Of a stretch of DNA of 64,000 nucleotides, positions 18,753 through 26,942 are shown one piece after another (position 1 is the stretch's first letter; each line of letters opens with the position of its first letter). A program made the translations under genes and the position numbers. The notes beneath the pieces are model-generated. The model was given only the letters and a program-made list of their open reading frames with translations. It ran no database searches and was not told the origin of the DNA. The stretch covers positions 1 to 64,000 of the forward strand of contig RFFP01000012.1 in assembly GCA_003696155.1 (NCBI GenBank), in the 5' to 3' direction. The DNA is from Acidobacteriota bacterium. GTDB lineage: Bacteria > Aquificota > Aquificia > Aquificales > Aquificaceae.

Positions 18753-19495
18753 AGCATAACCCTTATGTTTGGATTGTAGGCATTAAAGCCAAGCCTTAAG
18801 AGCTCCTTTATATTTTCCGAGGGCATCAGCCCCTTATAGCCTTCTAAAAGTGCCTCAAGGTTTGGTTTTTCAACGGGTCCGTAGCATCCATAACAGCCCC
18901 TTCCGTAGGATGGGCAGAGGGCTCCACAGCCTGCCACCGTTATGGGCCCAAGACATACCTGCCTGTGGGCTACAACCACACAGGTATTTAGCTTTCTCTT
19001 ACACTCTAGGCATAGAGGATAGGAGGGTAGGTTTGGGCTTTTGTTGTAAAGGTGGGAGAGAAGTATCTCCCTAAGGGCATCCTTGCTTATTGGGCATCCC
19101 CTAACTTCCAGGTCCACCTTTACAAAGTCCGATAGGGGTCTTGAAAGCCTACTTATCCCGTAGCCGAGGGGCTTCTCGTAAACCCTCCTAAAGAGCTCTT
19201 CAAAGTTCTCGTAGTTCCTTGCGGACTGTATACCGCCGGAGACTGCACAGGCTCCTATTGCCACAAGGTACTTAGAGCTTTCCCTTATCCTTACTATCCT
19301 CTCCTCTTCATCATGTGTTGATATAGAGCCCTCTACAAAGGCTATGTCAAACCTTTCCCATCTGTTTTCCGAGCTTGCCTCCAAAAAGTACTCTATTTGA
19401 AACCTCTCCGAAAGCTCAAGGAGCTCCCTTTCCAGCTCAAAAAAGGCAAGCTGACAACCATCGCATGAGGAAAACTTGAAGACCCCTACCTTCAT
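18749..19495 (-). CDS. hydD: Group 3b NiFe-hydrogenase small (delta) subunit
   Basis: The 248-aa subunit has the proximal cluster signature FSSCDGCQLAF (C12, C15), GACAVSGGI and RGCPIS. It also has a ferredoxin-like CLECKRKLNTC segment and a distal GCGALCPSYGRGCYGC motif, giving three Fe-S clusters. It passes electrons between the NiFe site and HydG/HydB. A GGAGGT site precedes the ATG, which overlaps the hydG stop by 4 bp. Confidence 0.93.
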   Translation of the reverse strand: MKVGVFKFSSCDGCQLAFFELERELLELSERFQIEYFLEASSENRWERFDIAFVEGSISTHDEEERIVRIRESSKYLVAIGACAVSGGIQSARNYENFEELFRRVYEKPLGYGISRLSRPLSDFVKVDLEVRGCPISKDALREILLSHLYNKSPNLPSYPLCLECKRKLNTCVVVAHRQVCLGPITVAGCGALCPSYGRGCYGCYGPVEKPNLEALLEGYKGLMPSENIKELLRLGFNAYNPNIRVML

Positions 19496-20292
19496 ACCTC
19501 CTTCCTCTCAAAGTACTCTCTTATAAGGTCGTACCTAAATATGGGACCATCCTTGCAGACAAAGTAAGGTCCAATCATACAGTGTCCACAGGTGCCAAGG
19601 GAACACTTCATATGCCTCTCTAAGGATGCGTATATGTTATACACCTTTATACCCTTATTTTCCAAAAGGCTCACGCAGGCCTTTACCATGGGGTCTGGTC
19701 CGCACGTGAACACGACCGTGTCCTCTTTGAGTTCTATTTCCCTAAGTAGGTCTGTTACAAGGCCCACCCTGCCATTCCATCTTGGATCTGGCCTCTCAAG
19801 GGTTATGTAAAACTCAGAATAGCTATGCCAGTGTTCGTAAAGATATCTGTAAAGAAGACTGTGGTAATCCTTTGAACCGTAGATGTGGATAAGCCTCTTT
19901 ATGTGATGAGTCTTTGCCTGCTCAAAGACCCATCTTGTGGCTGCAAGGCCAAGACCTCCTGAGATTATGAGAAGCTCTCCCTTGTGAGCCCTCTCAATAT
20001 CCCAGGTGTTGCCATAGGGACCCCTGTAGTAAAGGATTTCTCCCTCTTTCAGCTCGTCTATGTGTCTTGTGACGTCTCCTACAGCCCTGACCGTATGGAC
20101 CAGATATTCCCCTTCCATGCTTGCTATAGTTATGGGTGCCTCACCCATGCCAAAGGCGTAGAGCATGTTATACTGACCTGGCCTTGCCTGCTCTTCCGTC
20201 TCTATGTAAAAGGTGTAGATATTTTCCGTCTCCTTTATGACCTTGGCAACTCTTCCCCGCCTAAGGGCATATGGGTTTTCAAGCTTGAACAA
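19492..20292 (-). CDS. hydG: Group 3b NiFe-hydrogenase FAD/NAD(P)-binding (gamma) subunit
   Basis: The 266-aa flavoprotein is of the ferredoxin-NADP reductase type: RPGQYNMLYAFGMGEAPITI (FAD), ISGGLGLAATRWVFEQ (NAD(P)), and TCGPDPMVKA. A C-terminal cysteine cluster, CSLGTCGHC plus a distal Cys, binds a [2Fe-2S] centre. It exchanges electrons with NAD(P)H. The start is TTG with an AGGAGGTGA ribosome-binding site; the first 14 bp overlap hydB. This symbol is the sulfhydrogenase subunit, not the FeFe-hydrogenase maturase of the same name. Confidence 0.92.
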   Translation of the reverse strand: MFKLENPYALRRGRVAKVIKETENIYTFYIETEEQARPGQYNMLYAFGMGEAPITIASMEGEYLVHTVRAVGDVTRHIDELKEGEILYYRGPYGNTWDIERAHKGELLIISGGLGLAATRWVFEQAKTHHIKRLIHIYGSKDYHSLLYRYLYEHWHSYSEFYITLERPDPRWNGRVGLVTDLLREIELKEDTVVFTCGPDPMVKACVSLLENKGIKVYNIYASLERHMKCSLGTCGHCMIGPYFVCKDGPIFRYDLIREYFERKEV

Positions 20293-21382
20293 TCCTTCTC
20301 ACCTCCTGCCTCACATCTATCCCTACAGGACACCAGGTTATACATCTGCCACATCCCACACAGCCGTAAGTCCCAAACTGGTCAACCCAATAGGCAAACT
20401 TGTGCATGAGCCACTGCCTATATCTTGAGTGTATGCTCTGCCTGAGGTTAAAGCGGTGCAGGGTTGCAAAGGACGGACTAAAGCACGAATCCCAGGCTCT
20501 CACCCTGTAGCTTTCCGAAAGGCCGTTTTTTTCCACCATATCAAAGCAAAAACAGGTGGGGCAGACCTGCGTGCAGTTTGTACAGGCAAGACACCTTTTC
20601 CCAACTGGTTCCCAATAGGTCTCATCCATCCTCCCATAAAGCCTCTCCCTTGCCTCTTGCCTATGAAAATCCTTTTGCATCATGCCCTCTGTCCTTTTTA
20701 TGATGTTCTCCTTTTCCTGCAGATGCCTTTCTTCAGCCCTCCTCTTTTTCAAGGGACCTATGACCTCCCTGCCCTCTTCTGAACCTACCTGAAGGAGAAA
20801 ACCCTCTTTTAGCTCTGTCAGCAAAAGGTCATAACCTCCCCTAACCTCAGGCCCCGTTCCCATAGTTGTGCAAAAGCACGTACTCGTTGCATAGGAGCAG
20901 TTTACCCCTACTGTAAAGAGGTTATCCCTAAGGCTTTTGTAGTAAGGGTCTGGTTTTGGGTTGTTCTTTATAAAGACCCTATCAAGCACTTCAAGAGCCC
21001 ACAGGTCGCACGCCCGCACGTCAAAAAGGCATAACCTCTCCCCATTGGGCATGGTGTAATCAAAGAGGAGCTCCGAACTCTGTTTGACAACCCTCATCAA
21101 CGGAAGTTCAGGGGGGTGCAGAAGTTCCTTTAACGAGTTAACAGGATGGGTGTAAGTAAAATAGCCCTCTTCTTTCTTGAGTTCATAGTAGCCCGGTAGC
21201 TCTATATTCCTGTAGCCTAGAGCAAGCTCCCCGAAGGAGCTTGTGGGCATGTATCTTATGACGCCATCCTTCACCTTAGGAGCCCATACCCTGTACCTTT
21301 GGGACAGAATCCCAAAGAGCTCTACAAGACTGTCAAGGTCTATTAGGTAGTTTGAACCTTCGTCTTCTCCCTTGACCTCCAT
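20279..21382 (-). CDS. hydB: Group 3b NiFe-hydrogenase iron-sulfur (beta) subunit
   Basis: The 367-aa protein has two [4Fe-4S] binding sites near the C-terminus, [15 protein letters not shown] and [13 protein letters not shown]. Further conserved cysteines appear in [16 protein letters not shown]. It matches the anaerobic sulfite reductase A/sulfhydrogenase beta family. It is the first gene of hydBGDA-birA. The ATG at 21382 lies inside prfB (40-bp overlap) with a good GGAGG site; no separate promoter is obvious, so transcription may come from the prfB promoter. Confidence 0.91.
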   Translation of the reverse strand: MEVKGEDEGSNYLIDLDSLVELFGILSQRYRVWAPKVKDGVIRYMPTSSFGELALGYRNIELPGYYELKKEEGYFTYTHPVNSLKELLHPPELPLMRVVKQSSELLFDYTMPNGERLCLFDVRACDLWALEVLDRVFIKNNPKPDPYYKSLRDNLFTVGVNCSYATSTCFCTTMGTGPEVRGGYDLLLTELKEGFLLQVGSEEGREVIGPLKKRRAEERHLQEKENIIKRTEGMMQKDFHRQEARERLYGRMDETYWEPVGKRCLACTNCTQVCPTCFCFDMVEKNGLSESYRVRAWDSCFSPSFATLHRFNLRQSIHSRYRQWLMHKFAYWVDQFGTYGCVGCGRCITWCPVGIDVRQEVRRIVQA

Positions 21383-22461
21383 CTGAGAGCCTCCTCTATG
21401 AATATGTCTATATCCCCATCCATAACGCTTTCTACGTTGCCCACCTCCACACCTGTCCTCAGGTCCTTAACCATCTGGTAGGGTTGGAATACGTAAGACC
21501 TTATTTGATGACCCCATCCTATATCCGTCTTTTCACCCTCTAAGGACCTCTTTTTCTCCTCGAGCTTTTGAAGTTCAAGCTGGTAGAGCTTTGCCTTTAG
21601 GAGCTCTAGGGCTTTAAGCCTGTTCTGGAGCTGGGATCTCTCCTGCTGGCATGAAACAACTATGCCCGTTGGCTTGTGTCTGAGCCTTACCGCCGTGTCC
21701 GTCTTGTTTACGTACTGACCTCCTGCCCCGCTGGCTCTAAAGGTTTCCATCTCTATATCCTCCTCCCTTATCTCTATCCTTATGTCCTCGTCTATCTGAG
21801 GCATAACGCTGACGGAGGCAAAGGATGTGTGCCTTCTTGCGTTGGCATCGAAGGGAGAAATCCTAACGAGCCTGTGCACTCCCTGCTCTCCCTTTAGGTA
21901 CCCATAGGCGTAAGGACCCTTTATAAGTATGGTTGCACTTCTTATCCCAGCCACATCATCTGGGTTTATGTCCACAAGCTCAACATCATAACCGTGCCTT
22001 TCAGCCCACCTTCTGTACATGCGCAGAAGCATATCAGACCAATCGCATGCTTCCACACCACCAGCACCTGCCTGTACCGTTAGGAAAGCGTTCTTCTGGT
22101 CCATCTCTTCAGAGAGAAAGGCCATCACCTCTAGCTCTTTGAGAGGTCCTTCTACTGTCTTTAGCTCCTCGGAAAGCAGGTTTATAGTATCAAAGTCTTC
22201 CTCCGGGGTAGCCTCCAAAAGTTCCTCCACATCCTCCAATGTCCTCTCTATTTTACTTATAAGCTCCACCTTCTCTGTCAGCCACTTCCTCCTCTGGGTC
22301 AGACTCTTTGCCCTTTCCTGGTCCTCCCATATGTTCCCCTCGGACATAATACGGTCTATCTCCTTTAGCTCTTCTCTCATAGCCTCGGGGTTAAGGGTCA
22401 GCCTTACACCCTCGTATTTCTCCTTTAGCTCTTCTAACTTTTCCTTGACCTCTATAAGCAT
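21343..22461 (-). CDS. prfB: Peptide chain release factor 2
   Basis: The product is about 372 aa. RF2 identity is shown by the tripeptide anticodon SPF in [16 protein letters not shown] and by the catalytic GGQ in [12 protein letters not shown]. It terminates translation at UGA and UAA. The gene is one continuous frame, without the programmed +1 frameshift common in other bacteria. The ATG at 22461 fits RF2 alignments best; ATGs at 22494 and upstream would overlap the divergent rimI start. AT-rich TATATT 8 nt upstream suggests another leaderless start. Confidence 0.95.
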   Translation of the reverse strand: MLIEVKEKLEELKEKYEGVRLTLNPEAMREELKEIDRIMSEGNIWEDQERAKSLTQRRKWLTEKVELISKIERTLEDVEELLEATPEEDFDTINLLSEELKTVEGPLKELEVMAFLSEEMDQKNAFLTVQAGAGGVEACDWSDMLLRMYRRWAERHGYDVELVDINPDDVAGIRSATILIKGPYAYGYLKGEQGVHRLVRISPFDANARRHTSFASVSVMPQIDEDIRIEIREEDIEMETFRASGAGGQYVNKTDTAVRLRHKPTGIVVSCQQERSQLQNRLKALELLKAKLYQLELQKLEEKKRSLEGEKTDIGWGHQIRSYVFQPYQMVKDLRTGVEVGNVESVMDGDIDIFIEEALRWRSREKTKVQTT

Positions 22462-22492
22462 AAGATTTAAATATAAGACATCAAACGTAGCC

Positions 22493-22978
22493 ATGATGAA
22501 CATAAGGGAGATGAGACCCGAAGATATAGATCAGGTCCTAAGGATAAACGAGGAGTGCTTTACCACAGACGCATGGAGTAGAAAGGCCTTTGAAAGGGAG
22601 TTTGAGCTTGATTACTCTTATCCCTTTGTTCTGGAGGAGGATGGTAAGATTATGGGCTATGCGGTGGTTTGGAAGGTCTTAGACGATGTGAGCATAATGT
22701 CCTTTGCCATAGATAGAAGCCTTTGGGGTAAGGGGTACGGCAAGAGGCTTCTTAGTTTTATTATTGAATATTTTAAAGGTGAGGCAAAGAGTATAACCTT
22801 GGATGTTAGAAGGTCAAACCTCAGAGCTATAAGGCTTTACAAGTCTATGGGCTTTAAGATAGTTGCCGAAAGGCCAAGGTACTACTCCGACGGTGAGAAT
22901 GCCTTTCAGATGGGTCTTGAGCTGGAGGAAAGGGATGCTACAGATAAGGGGAAGACCTTTAAGGCTTCTGCTCAGTGA
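22493..22978 (+). CDS. rimI: RimI-like GNAT N-acetyltransferase
   Basis: The product is about 161 aa. It has a GNAT fold with the acetyl-CoA loop [14 protein letters not shown] (Q/RxxGxG/A) and [17 protein letters not shown], typical of RimI-type protein N-terminal acetyltransferases (ribosomal S18 or, in archaea, general). The frame is open to 22019 on the plus strand, but that part is the antisense of prfB. It is divergent from prfB with about 31 bp between starts, and its end overlaps hpt by 44 bp. Confidence 0.85.
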   Translation: MMNIREMRPEDIDQVLRINEECFTTDAWSRKAFEREFELDYSYPFVLEEDGKIMGYAVVWKVLDDVSIMSFAIDRSLWGKGYGKRLLSFIIEYFKGEAKSITLDVRRSNLRAIRLYKSMGFKIVAERPRYYSDGENAFQMGLELEERDATDKGKTFKASAQ

Positions 22979-23462
22979 GGAGAGGATAAAAAGCAGAGTA
23001 AAAGAGCTCTCGAGAGAAATAGAGGAGCATTTTGGAGAGCCCTTCTTGGTGGTTGGCCTTTTAAAGGGTGCCTTCATATTCACCGCAGACCTTGTTAGAA
23101 GCCTTAGTATCCCCGTACAGATAGACTTTATGTGGGTTTCCAGCTACGGCTCCTCTCAGGAGAGCTCCGGACACGTGAAGGTCATAAAGGACCTGGATAC
23201 AGACTTAGAGGACAGAAGGTTGCTTCTTGTTGACGACATACTTGACACAGGTTATACCCTGAGGGAAGTATATAAACTCTTGAAGTTAAAGGGTGCCACA
23301 GAGATAAGGACTTGCGTTCTTTTGGACAAGAGGGAGAGGAGAAAGGTTTCCTTTGATGCGGACTATGTGGGTTTTGAAGTTCCAAATCTCTTTCTTGTGG
23401 GCTACGGTCTTGACTGGGACGAGGAGGGAAGAAACCTGAGGGGAATTTATGCGGTAGAGTAG
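22935..23462 (+). CDS. hpt: Hypoxanthine phosphoribosyltransferase
   Basis: The enzyme of about 175 aa salvages hypoxanthine/guanine with PRPP. The PRPP motif LLLVDDILDTGYTL is exact. The flexible-loop region SSYGSSQESSGHVKV and the VGYGLDWDEEGRNL C-terminal segment match HPRT. The ATG at 22935 has GGAGG at ideal spacing. The end overlaps pncA tail to tail by 16 bp. Confidence 0.95.
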   Translation: MLQIRGRPLRLLLSEERIKSRVKELSREIEEHFGEPFLVVGLLKGAFIFTADLVRSLSIPVQIDFMWVSSYGSSQESSGHVKVIKDLDTDLEDRRLLLVDDILDTGYTLREVYKLLKLKGATEIRTCVLLDKRERRKVSFDADYVGFEVPNLFLVGYGLDWDEEGRNLRGIYAVE

Positions 23463-24040
23463 AGGTCTGAAAGGCTTATTGCAACTGCACCGACAGAGAG
23501 CATCTCTTCTATTGCCCTCTCTGAGTCTCCCGGGTTTACGTCCACACCCTTTATAGCATCTAGGAGCAGAAAGGCGAAGTATCCAAGATTCAAGGCACCA
23601 AGGAGGGTGTTTTTAACACAGTAGTCGGTGGCCACACCACCTATGAAAACCCTTCTTATTCCCCTTTCCTTCAGTAAGCTGTCTAAGATGGTTCCTTGAA
23701 AGCCAGAATAGGCATCAAAGTCCCTGCTTGTGCCCTTTGAGATTATAAAGCGGTTATCATGAGGTATGTAAAGCTCTTCGTGGAACCTTGCCCCCTCTGT
23801 GTTTTGAACGCAGTGAGGTGGCCAAAGGCCACCCTGAGCCTTAAAGGATATATGGTCTTCTGGGTGCCAGTCCCTTGTAAAGTAGACAGGAAGACCTTTT
23901 GAGGAGAAAAGCCCTATGTATTCATTTAGAGCTGGGACAACCTTGTCTCCTTCGGGAACGGGCAGAGCACCGCCTGGCATAAAATCCTTCTGAACGTCCA
24001 CAACTATAAGGGCATCGTGAGGCATAAGCTTTACCCTCAT
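23447..24040 (-). CDS. pncA: Nicotinamidase (isochorismatase family)
   Basis: The 197-aa enzyme converts nicotinamide to nicotinate in NAD salvage. Catalytic D15 is in ALIVVDVQKDF. Metal ligands lie in TRDWHPEDHISF, the lysine is in IISKGTSRDFDAYSGF, and the nucleophilic cysteine is in GGVATDYCVKNT. All are intact. It is divergent from pgk; the overlapping TATAATA region at 24047-24053 could serve both, with 7 nt between TATTAT and this ATG. Confidence 0.94.
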   Translation of the reverse strand: MRVKLMPHDALIVVDVQKDFMPGGALPVPEGDKVVPALNEYIGLFSSKGLPVYFTRDWHPEDHISFKAQGGLWPPHCVQNTEGARFHEELYIPHDNRFIISKGTSRDFDAYSGFQGTILDSLLKERGIRRVFIGGVATDYCVKNTLLGALNLGYFAFLLLDAIKGVDVNPGDSERAIEEMLSVGAVAISLSDLYSTA

Positions 24041-24046
24041 CCCCTT

Positions 24047-24053
24047 TATAATA
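24047..24053. promoter_or_regulatory. Shared divergent -10 region for pgk and pncA
   Basis: On the plus strand TATAAT (24047-24052) lies about 30 nt before pgk, leaving a short leader with a GGGAGGA ribosome-binding site. On the minus strand TATTAT (24048-24053) lies 7 nt before the pncA ATG. The two -10 boxes are almost superimposed. Confidence 0.5.
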
Positions 24054-24081
24054 TATACCTAGACCAAAATGGGAGGACACC

Positions 24082-25272
24082 ATGCCCTTCAGAAAAAAAA
24101 CCCTAAGAGATGTGGATGTAAGAAACAAGAGGGTCCTTGTCAGGGTGGACTTTAACGTGCCCATGGATGAGTTTGGGAACATTGAGGACGACACGAGAAT
24201 AAAGGCTAGCTTACCAACCATAGAGTATCTTTTGGATGCCAATGCGAAAATAATTCTCATGTCCCATCTTGGTAGGCCAGAGGGAAAGGACAGTAAATAC
24301 AGTCTCGCCCCAGTGGCTAAGAGGCTTTCAAGGTACATAGGGAAAGAGGTAAAGATGGCTTCAGAGTGTATAGGAGAGGAGGTGGAGAAAGATGTTGAAA
24401 GGCTATACGGTGGAGAGGTTCTCCTTCTTGAGAACCTAAGATTTCATAAGGGTGAGGAAAATAAGGACGAAAACTTTGCAAGAGCGTTGGCAAAGCTTGG
24501 AGAGGTTTATGTAAGCGATGCCTTTGGCACATGCCACAGAAAGCACTCCTCCGTTTACCTTGTTCCCCAGCTTCTCAAACCTGCCGTTATGGGCTTTCTT
24601 TTGGAAAAGGAGATAAGCTATTTTGAAAAAGCCATGGTAAACCCACAGAGGCCCGTAGTTGCAATAATAGGTGGCGCCAAGGTGTCCTCAAAGCTTGGCA
24701 TAATAAAGAACCTCCTCAAAAGGGTAGACAAGATGTTCATAGGGGGTGCCATGGCCTTCACCTTCATAAAGGCCATGGGCTATGGAGTAGGGAGTTCCCT
24801 CGTTGAAGAACAGCTTTTAGAGACTGCGGGGGATGTGCTGGAAGTTGCAAAAAAGCTTGACGTTAAGCTCTACCTTCCCATAGACTTTGTAGTAGGCAGG
24901 GAAATCTCAGACAACACGCCCACCAAGGTTGTACCATGGCAGGAGATACCCGAGGGTTGGATGGGTCTCGATATAGGTCCTGTGTCTGTCAGCCTTCTTA
25001 GGGAGATAGTGGGAGATGCCCAGACCATAATCTGGAATGGTCCTATGGGGGTATTTGAACTGGACAGGTTCAAGGATGGCACTTACGAGACTGCAAAGCT
25101 TCTTGCCAGCTCTTCTGCCCTAACCATAGCCGGGGGCGGAGATACGGACCATGCCATACACAGGGCAGGTGTTTATAACGCCATAGACTTTGTTTCCACT
25201 GGTGGAGGAGCCTTTCTTGAGCTACTTGAGAACAGCACTCTACCGTGCATAGAAGTGCTTGACGATGCATAA
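24082..25272 (+). CDS. pgk: Phosphoglycerate kinase
   Basis: The 396-aa enzyme interconverts 1,3-bisphosphoglycerate and 3-phosphoglycerate (gluconeogenic here, in an autotroph). It has RVLVRVDFNVPMDE, LMSHLGRPEG, and YVSDAFGTCHRKHSS. It also has AIIGGAKVSSKLGII and the C-terminal GGGDTDHAI, all textbook Pgk. Its length is standard. It overlaps the following phosphatase gene by 8 bp. Confidence 0.98.
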   Translation: MPFRKKTLRDVDVRNKRVLVRVDFNVPMDEFGNIEDDTRIKASLPTIEYLLDANAKIILMSHLGRPEGKDSKYSLAPVAKRLSRYIGKEVKMASECIGEEVEKDVERLYGGEVLLLENLRFHKGEENKDENFARALAKLGEVYVSDAFGTCHRKHSSVYLVPQLLKPAVMGFLLEKEISYFEKAMVNPQRPVVAIIGGAKVSSKLGIIKNLLKRVDKMFIGGAMAFTFIKAMGYGVGSSLVEEQLLETAGDVLEVAKKLDVKLYLPIDFVVGREISDNTPTKVVPWQEIPEGWMGLDIGPVSVSLLREIVGDAQTIIWNGPMGVFELDRFKDGTYETAKLLASSSALTIAGGGDTDHAIHRAGVYNAIDFVSTGGGAFLELLENSTLPCIEVLDDA

Positions 25273-26044
25273 TCAAGAGCTCTTCCTAAGGGTAGCAAAG
25301 GAATCCAGCCTCATAGGTGGGCTTGTGCTAAAGGAGTTTTATCAGAGGCTTAGTCAAGAGCAGGTGATGGAGAAGGGGGAAAAGGACGTTTACAGCCTTG
25401 CGGACAAGACATCAGAGGAGAGGATAAGGAGCTACATACTCAAAAACTTTCCGGACCATAGGGTGGTTGGTGAAGAGGATGGGGGCTCTGCAGAGGGTGA
25501 TTACGTATGGTATATAGACCCTTTGGATGGGACCAAAAATTATATAGCGGGCTTTCCCATTTTCGGCACCTCTGTGGGCCTTCTCTATAGGGGAGAGCCT
25601 TTGGTGGGTGCGGTTTACCTTCCCTTCTTTGACAGTCTTTACTGGGCTATGAAGGGGGGCGGTGCCTATAAGAACGGAAGGCGTATATGGATAAGGGAAA
25701 AGGAAGGCTTAAAGCAGTGCTTTGTAGCTTACGGCTATCCATCAAGAGCCAAGAGAGACCTAGATAGCTACTGGAGAATCTTTAAAGAGGTCTTTGACAA
25801 GGTTGGAGCCATGAGAAGACCGGGAGCGGCTGCAGTTGACCTCTGCTTTCTTGCGGAAGGTGTGTTTGACGGGCTTTTGGAGTTTGAGCTAAACCCCTGG
25901 GATGTGGTGGCTGGAACTTTGATAGCCCAAGAGGCAGGTGCTAGGGTATCCCTTAGCAAGGGCTTTTCCATGGGCACGGACGTCTATGCTGGCAACAGCC
26001 TCTGTTTTCCCTTCATAGAGCAAATAATTAAACAAAACCTTTAG
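25265..26044 (+). CDS. Inositol monophosphatase-family phosphatase
   Basis: The product is about 259 aa. Metal-binding motifs are complete: GEEDGG, DPLDGTKNYIAGFP, and NPWDVVAGTLIAQEAGA. Family members dephosphorylate inositol-1-phosphate, fructose-1,6-bisphosphate or PAP; in thermophiles dual IMPase/FBPase activity is common. Its coupling to pgk makes a fructose-1,6-bisphosphatase role in gluconeogenesis plausible but unproven. The ATG at 25265 overlaps the pgk stop. Confidence 0.88.
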   Translation: MHNQELFLRVAKESSLIGGLVLKEFYQRLSQEQVMEKGEKDVYSLADKTSEERIRSYILKNFPDHRVVGEEDGGSAEGDYVWYIDPLDGTKNYIAGFPIFGTSVGLLYRGEPLVGAVYLPFFDSLYWAMKGGGAYKNGRRIWIREKEGLKQCFVAYGYPSRAKRDLDSYWRIFKEVFDKVGAMRRPGAAAVDLCFLAEGVFDGLLEFELNPWDVVAGTLIAQEAGARVSLSKGFSMGTDVYAGNSLCFPFIEQIIKQNL

Positions 26045-26051
26045 AAGGGTT

Positions 26052-26057
26052 TAAAAT
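26052..26057 (+). promoter_or_regulatory. -10 element placed for a leaderless Usp transcript
   Basis: TAAAAT ends 6 nt before the ATG at 26064, separated by TTTCTC. No Shine-Dalgarno sequence is present in the 19-bp gap after the phosphatase gene. Confidence 0.4.
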
Positions 26058-26063
26058 TTTCTC

Positions 26064-26942
26064 ATGGACCTTTTGGTGCCCGTAGACTTCACAGAGATAA
26101 CCAACCCTCTGCTCCGAATTGCCAAGACCCTCGGAGAAGCCCATAAGGCTTGTATATATCTACTTCATACCATCTCACCTGTTTTATACCTACCCTACCC
26201 AGAGAGCTTTGGTATGAGCGTGGTAGACCTAGAACTCCTTGCACAGCTGCAAAGGGCAAAGGAAGCAGAGGCGAAGGAAAAGCTCAAAGGGCTTGCGAAG
26301 TTTCTCGAGCCCCTAAAAGTGGAGCTCTTTGTTGAGATTGGAGACCCTGCAGAGAGCATACTGGAAAAGGAAAAACTTGCAGACCTTATCCTAATGGGTA
26401 GCCACAGGAAAGGGCTAGTGGAGAGGATTTTGGTAGGCTCTACCACCGAGAAGGTGGTAAAGTATACAAAAAAGCCTGTGCTTATTGTAAAGGGAAGGGA
26501 GCCGGAGAGCTTTAAAAACATACTAGTTTGCTACGACTTTTCAGAGCATGCTCAAAGGGCGTTGGACTTTACCCTAGACCTTTTTTCCCCCTTTAATCCC
26601 AAGTTTACCCTACTCCACATAGAGGAGACCATAGAGCTCCCCCTGATAGAAGGTCTAAGGGACGTGGTGAGCCAACGCTACAGAGAGGAGAAGCTCAAGC
26701 ATCTTGATGAGCTCAGAAAGAACCTCACGGATAGAGGTTTCTCTACAGAGTGCATAGTCTATGAGGCTAAGTCCCCAGCTGAAGGGATAAGGGATTTCCT
26801 GAAGAATAGGCAGGATGTAGACCTTGTAATTTTAGGCAGTAGAGGGCTATCCGGGCTTAAGAGGGTCCTATTGGGCACTACCTCTTCCGAGCTTATCAAA
26901 AGCCTTGACCTTCCTATGCTTATTCACAGGAGCTTTCAATGA
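26064..26942 (+). CDS. Tandem-domain universal stress protein (UspA family)
   Basis: The 292-aa protein has two Usp folds (about 1-145 and 150-292). ATP-binding loops are LMGSHRKGLVERILVGSTTE in the first half and LGSRGLSGLKRVLLGTTSSE in the second, both of the G-2x-G-9x-G(S/T) type. It overlaps the TPR gene by ATGA. It is distinct in sequence from the Usp at 11121, so the two are not a recent duplication. Confidence 0.9.
   Translation: MDLLVPVDFTEITNPLLRIAKTLGEAHKACIYLLHTISPVLYLPYPESFGMSVVDLELLAQLQRAKEAEAKEKLKGLAKFLEPLKVELFVEIGDPAESILEKEKLADLILMGSHRKGLVERILVGSTTEKVVKYTKKPVLIVKGREPESFKNILVCYDFSEHAQRALDFTLDLFSPFNPKFTLLHIEETIELPLIEGLRDVVSQRYREEKLKHLDELRKNLTDRGFSTECIVYEAKSPAEGIRDFLKNRQDVDLVILGSRGLSGLKRVLLGTTSSELIKSLDLPMLIHRSFQ

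Noticed and set aside
17487-21382. Anaerobic sulfite reductase instead of hydrogenase
   Set aside because: hydB and hydG resemble AsrA and AsrB, but the operon encodes a clear NiFe large subunit with both CxxC motifs and no siroheme subunit.
21343-22461. Programmed frameshift in prfB
   Set aside because: The RF2 frame is continuous from start to stop. No in-frame UGA or second frame is needed.
22019-22492. Open plus-strand frame in front of rimI
   Set aside because: It is the antisense of prfB, Ser-rich and without domain features. The GNAT domain starts at the ATG at 22493.
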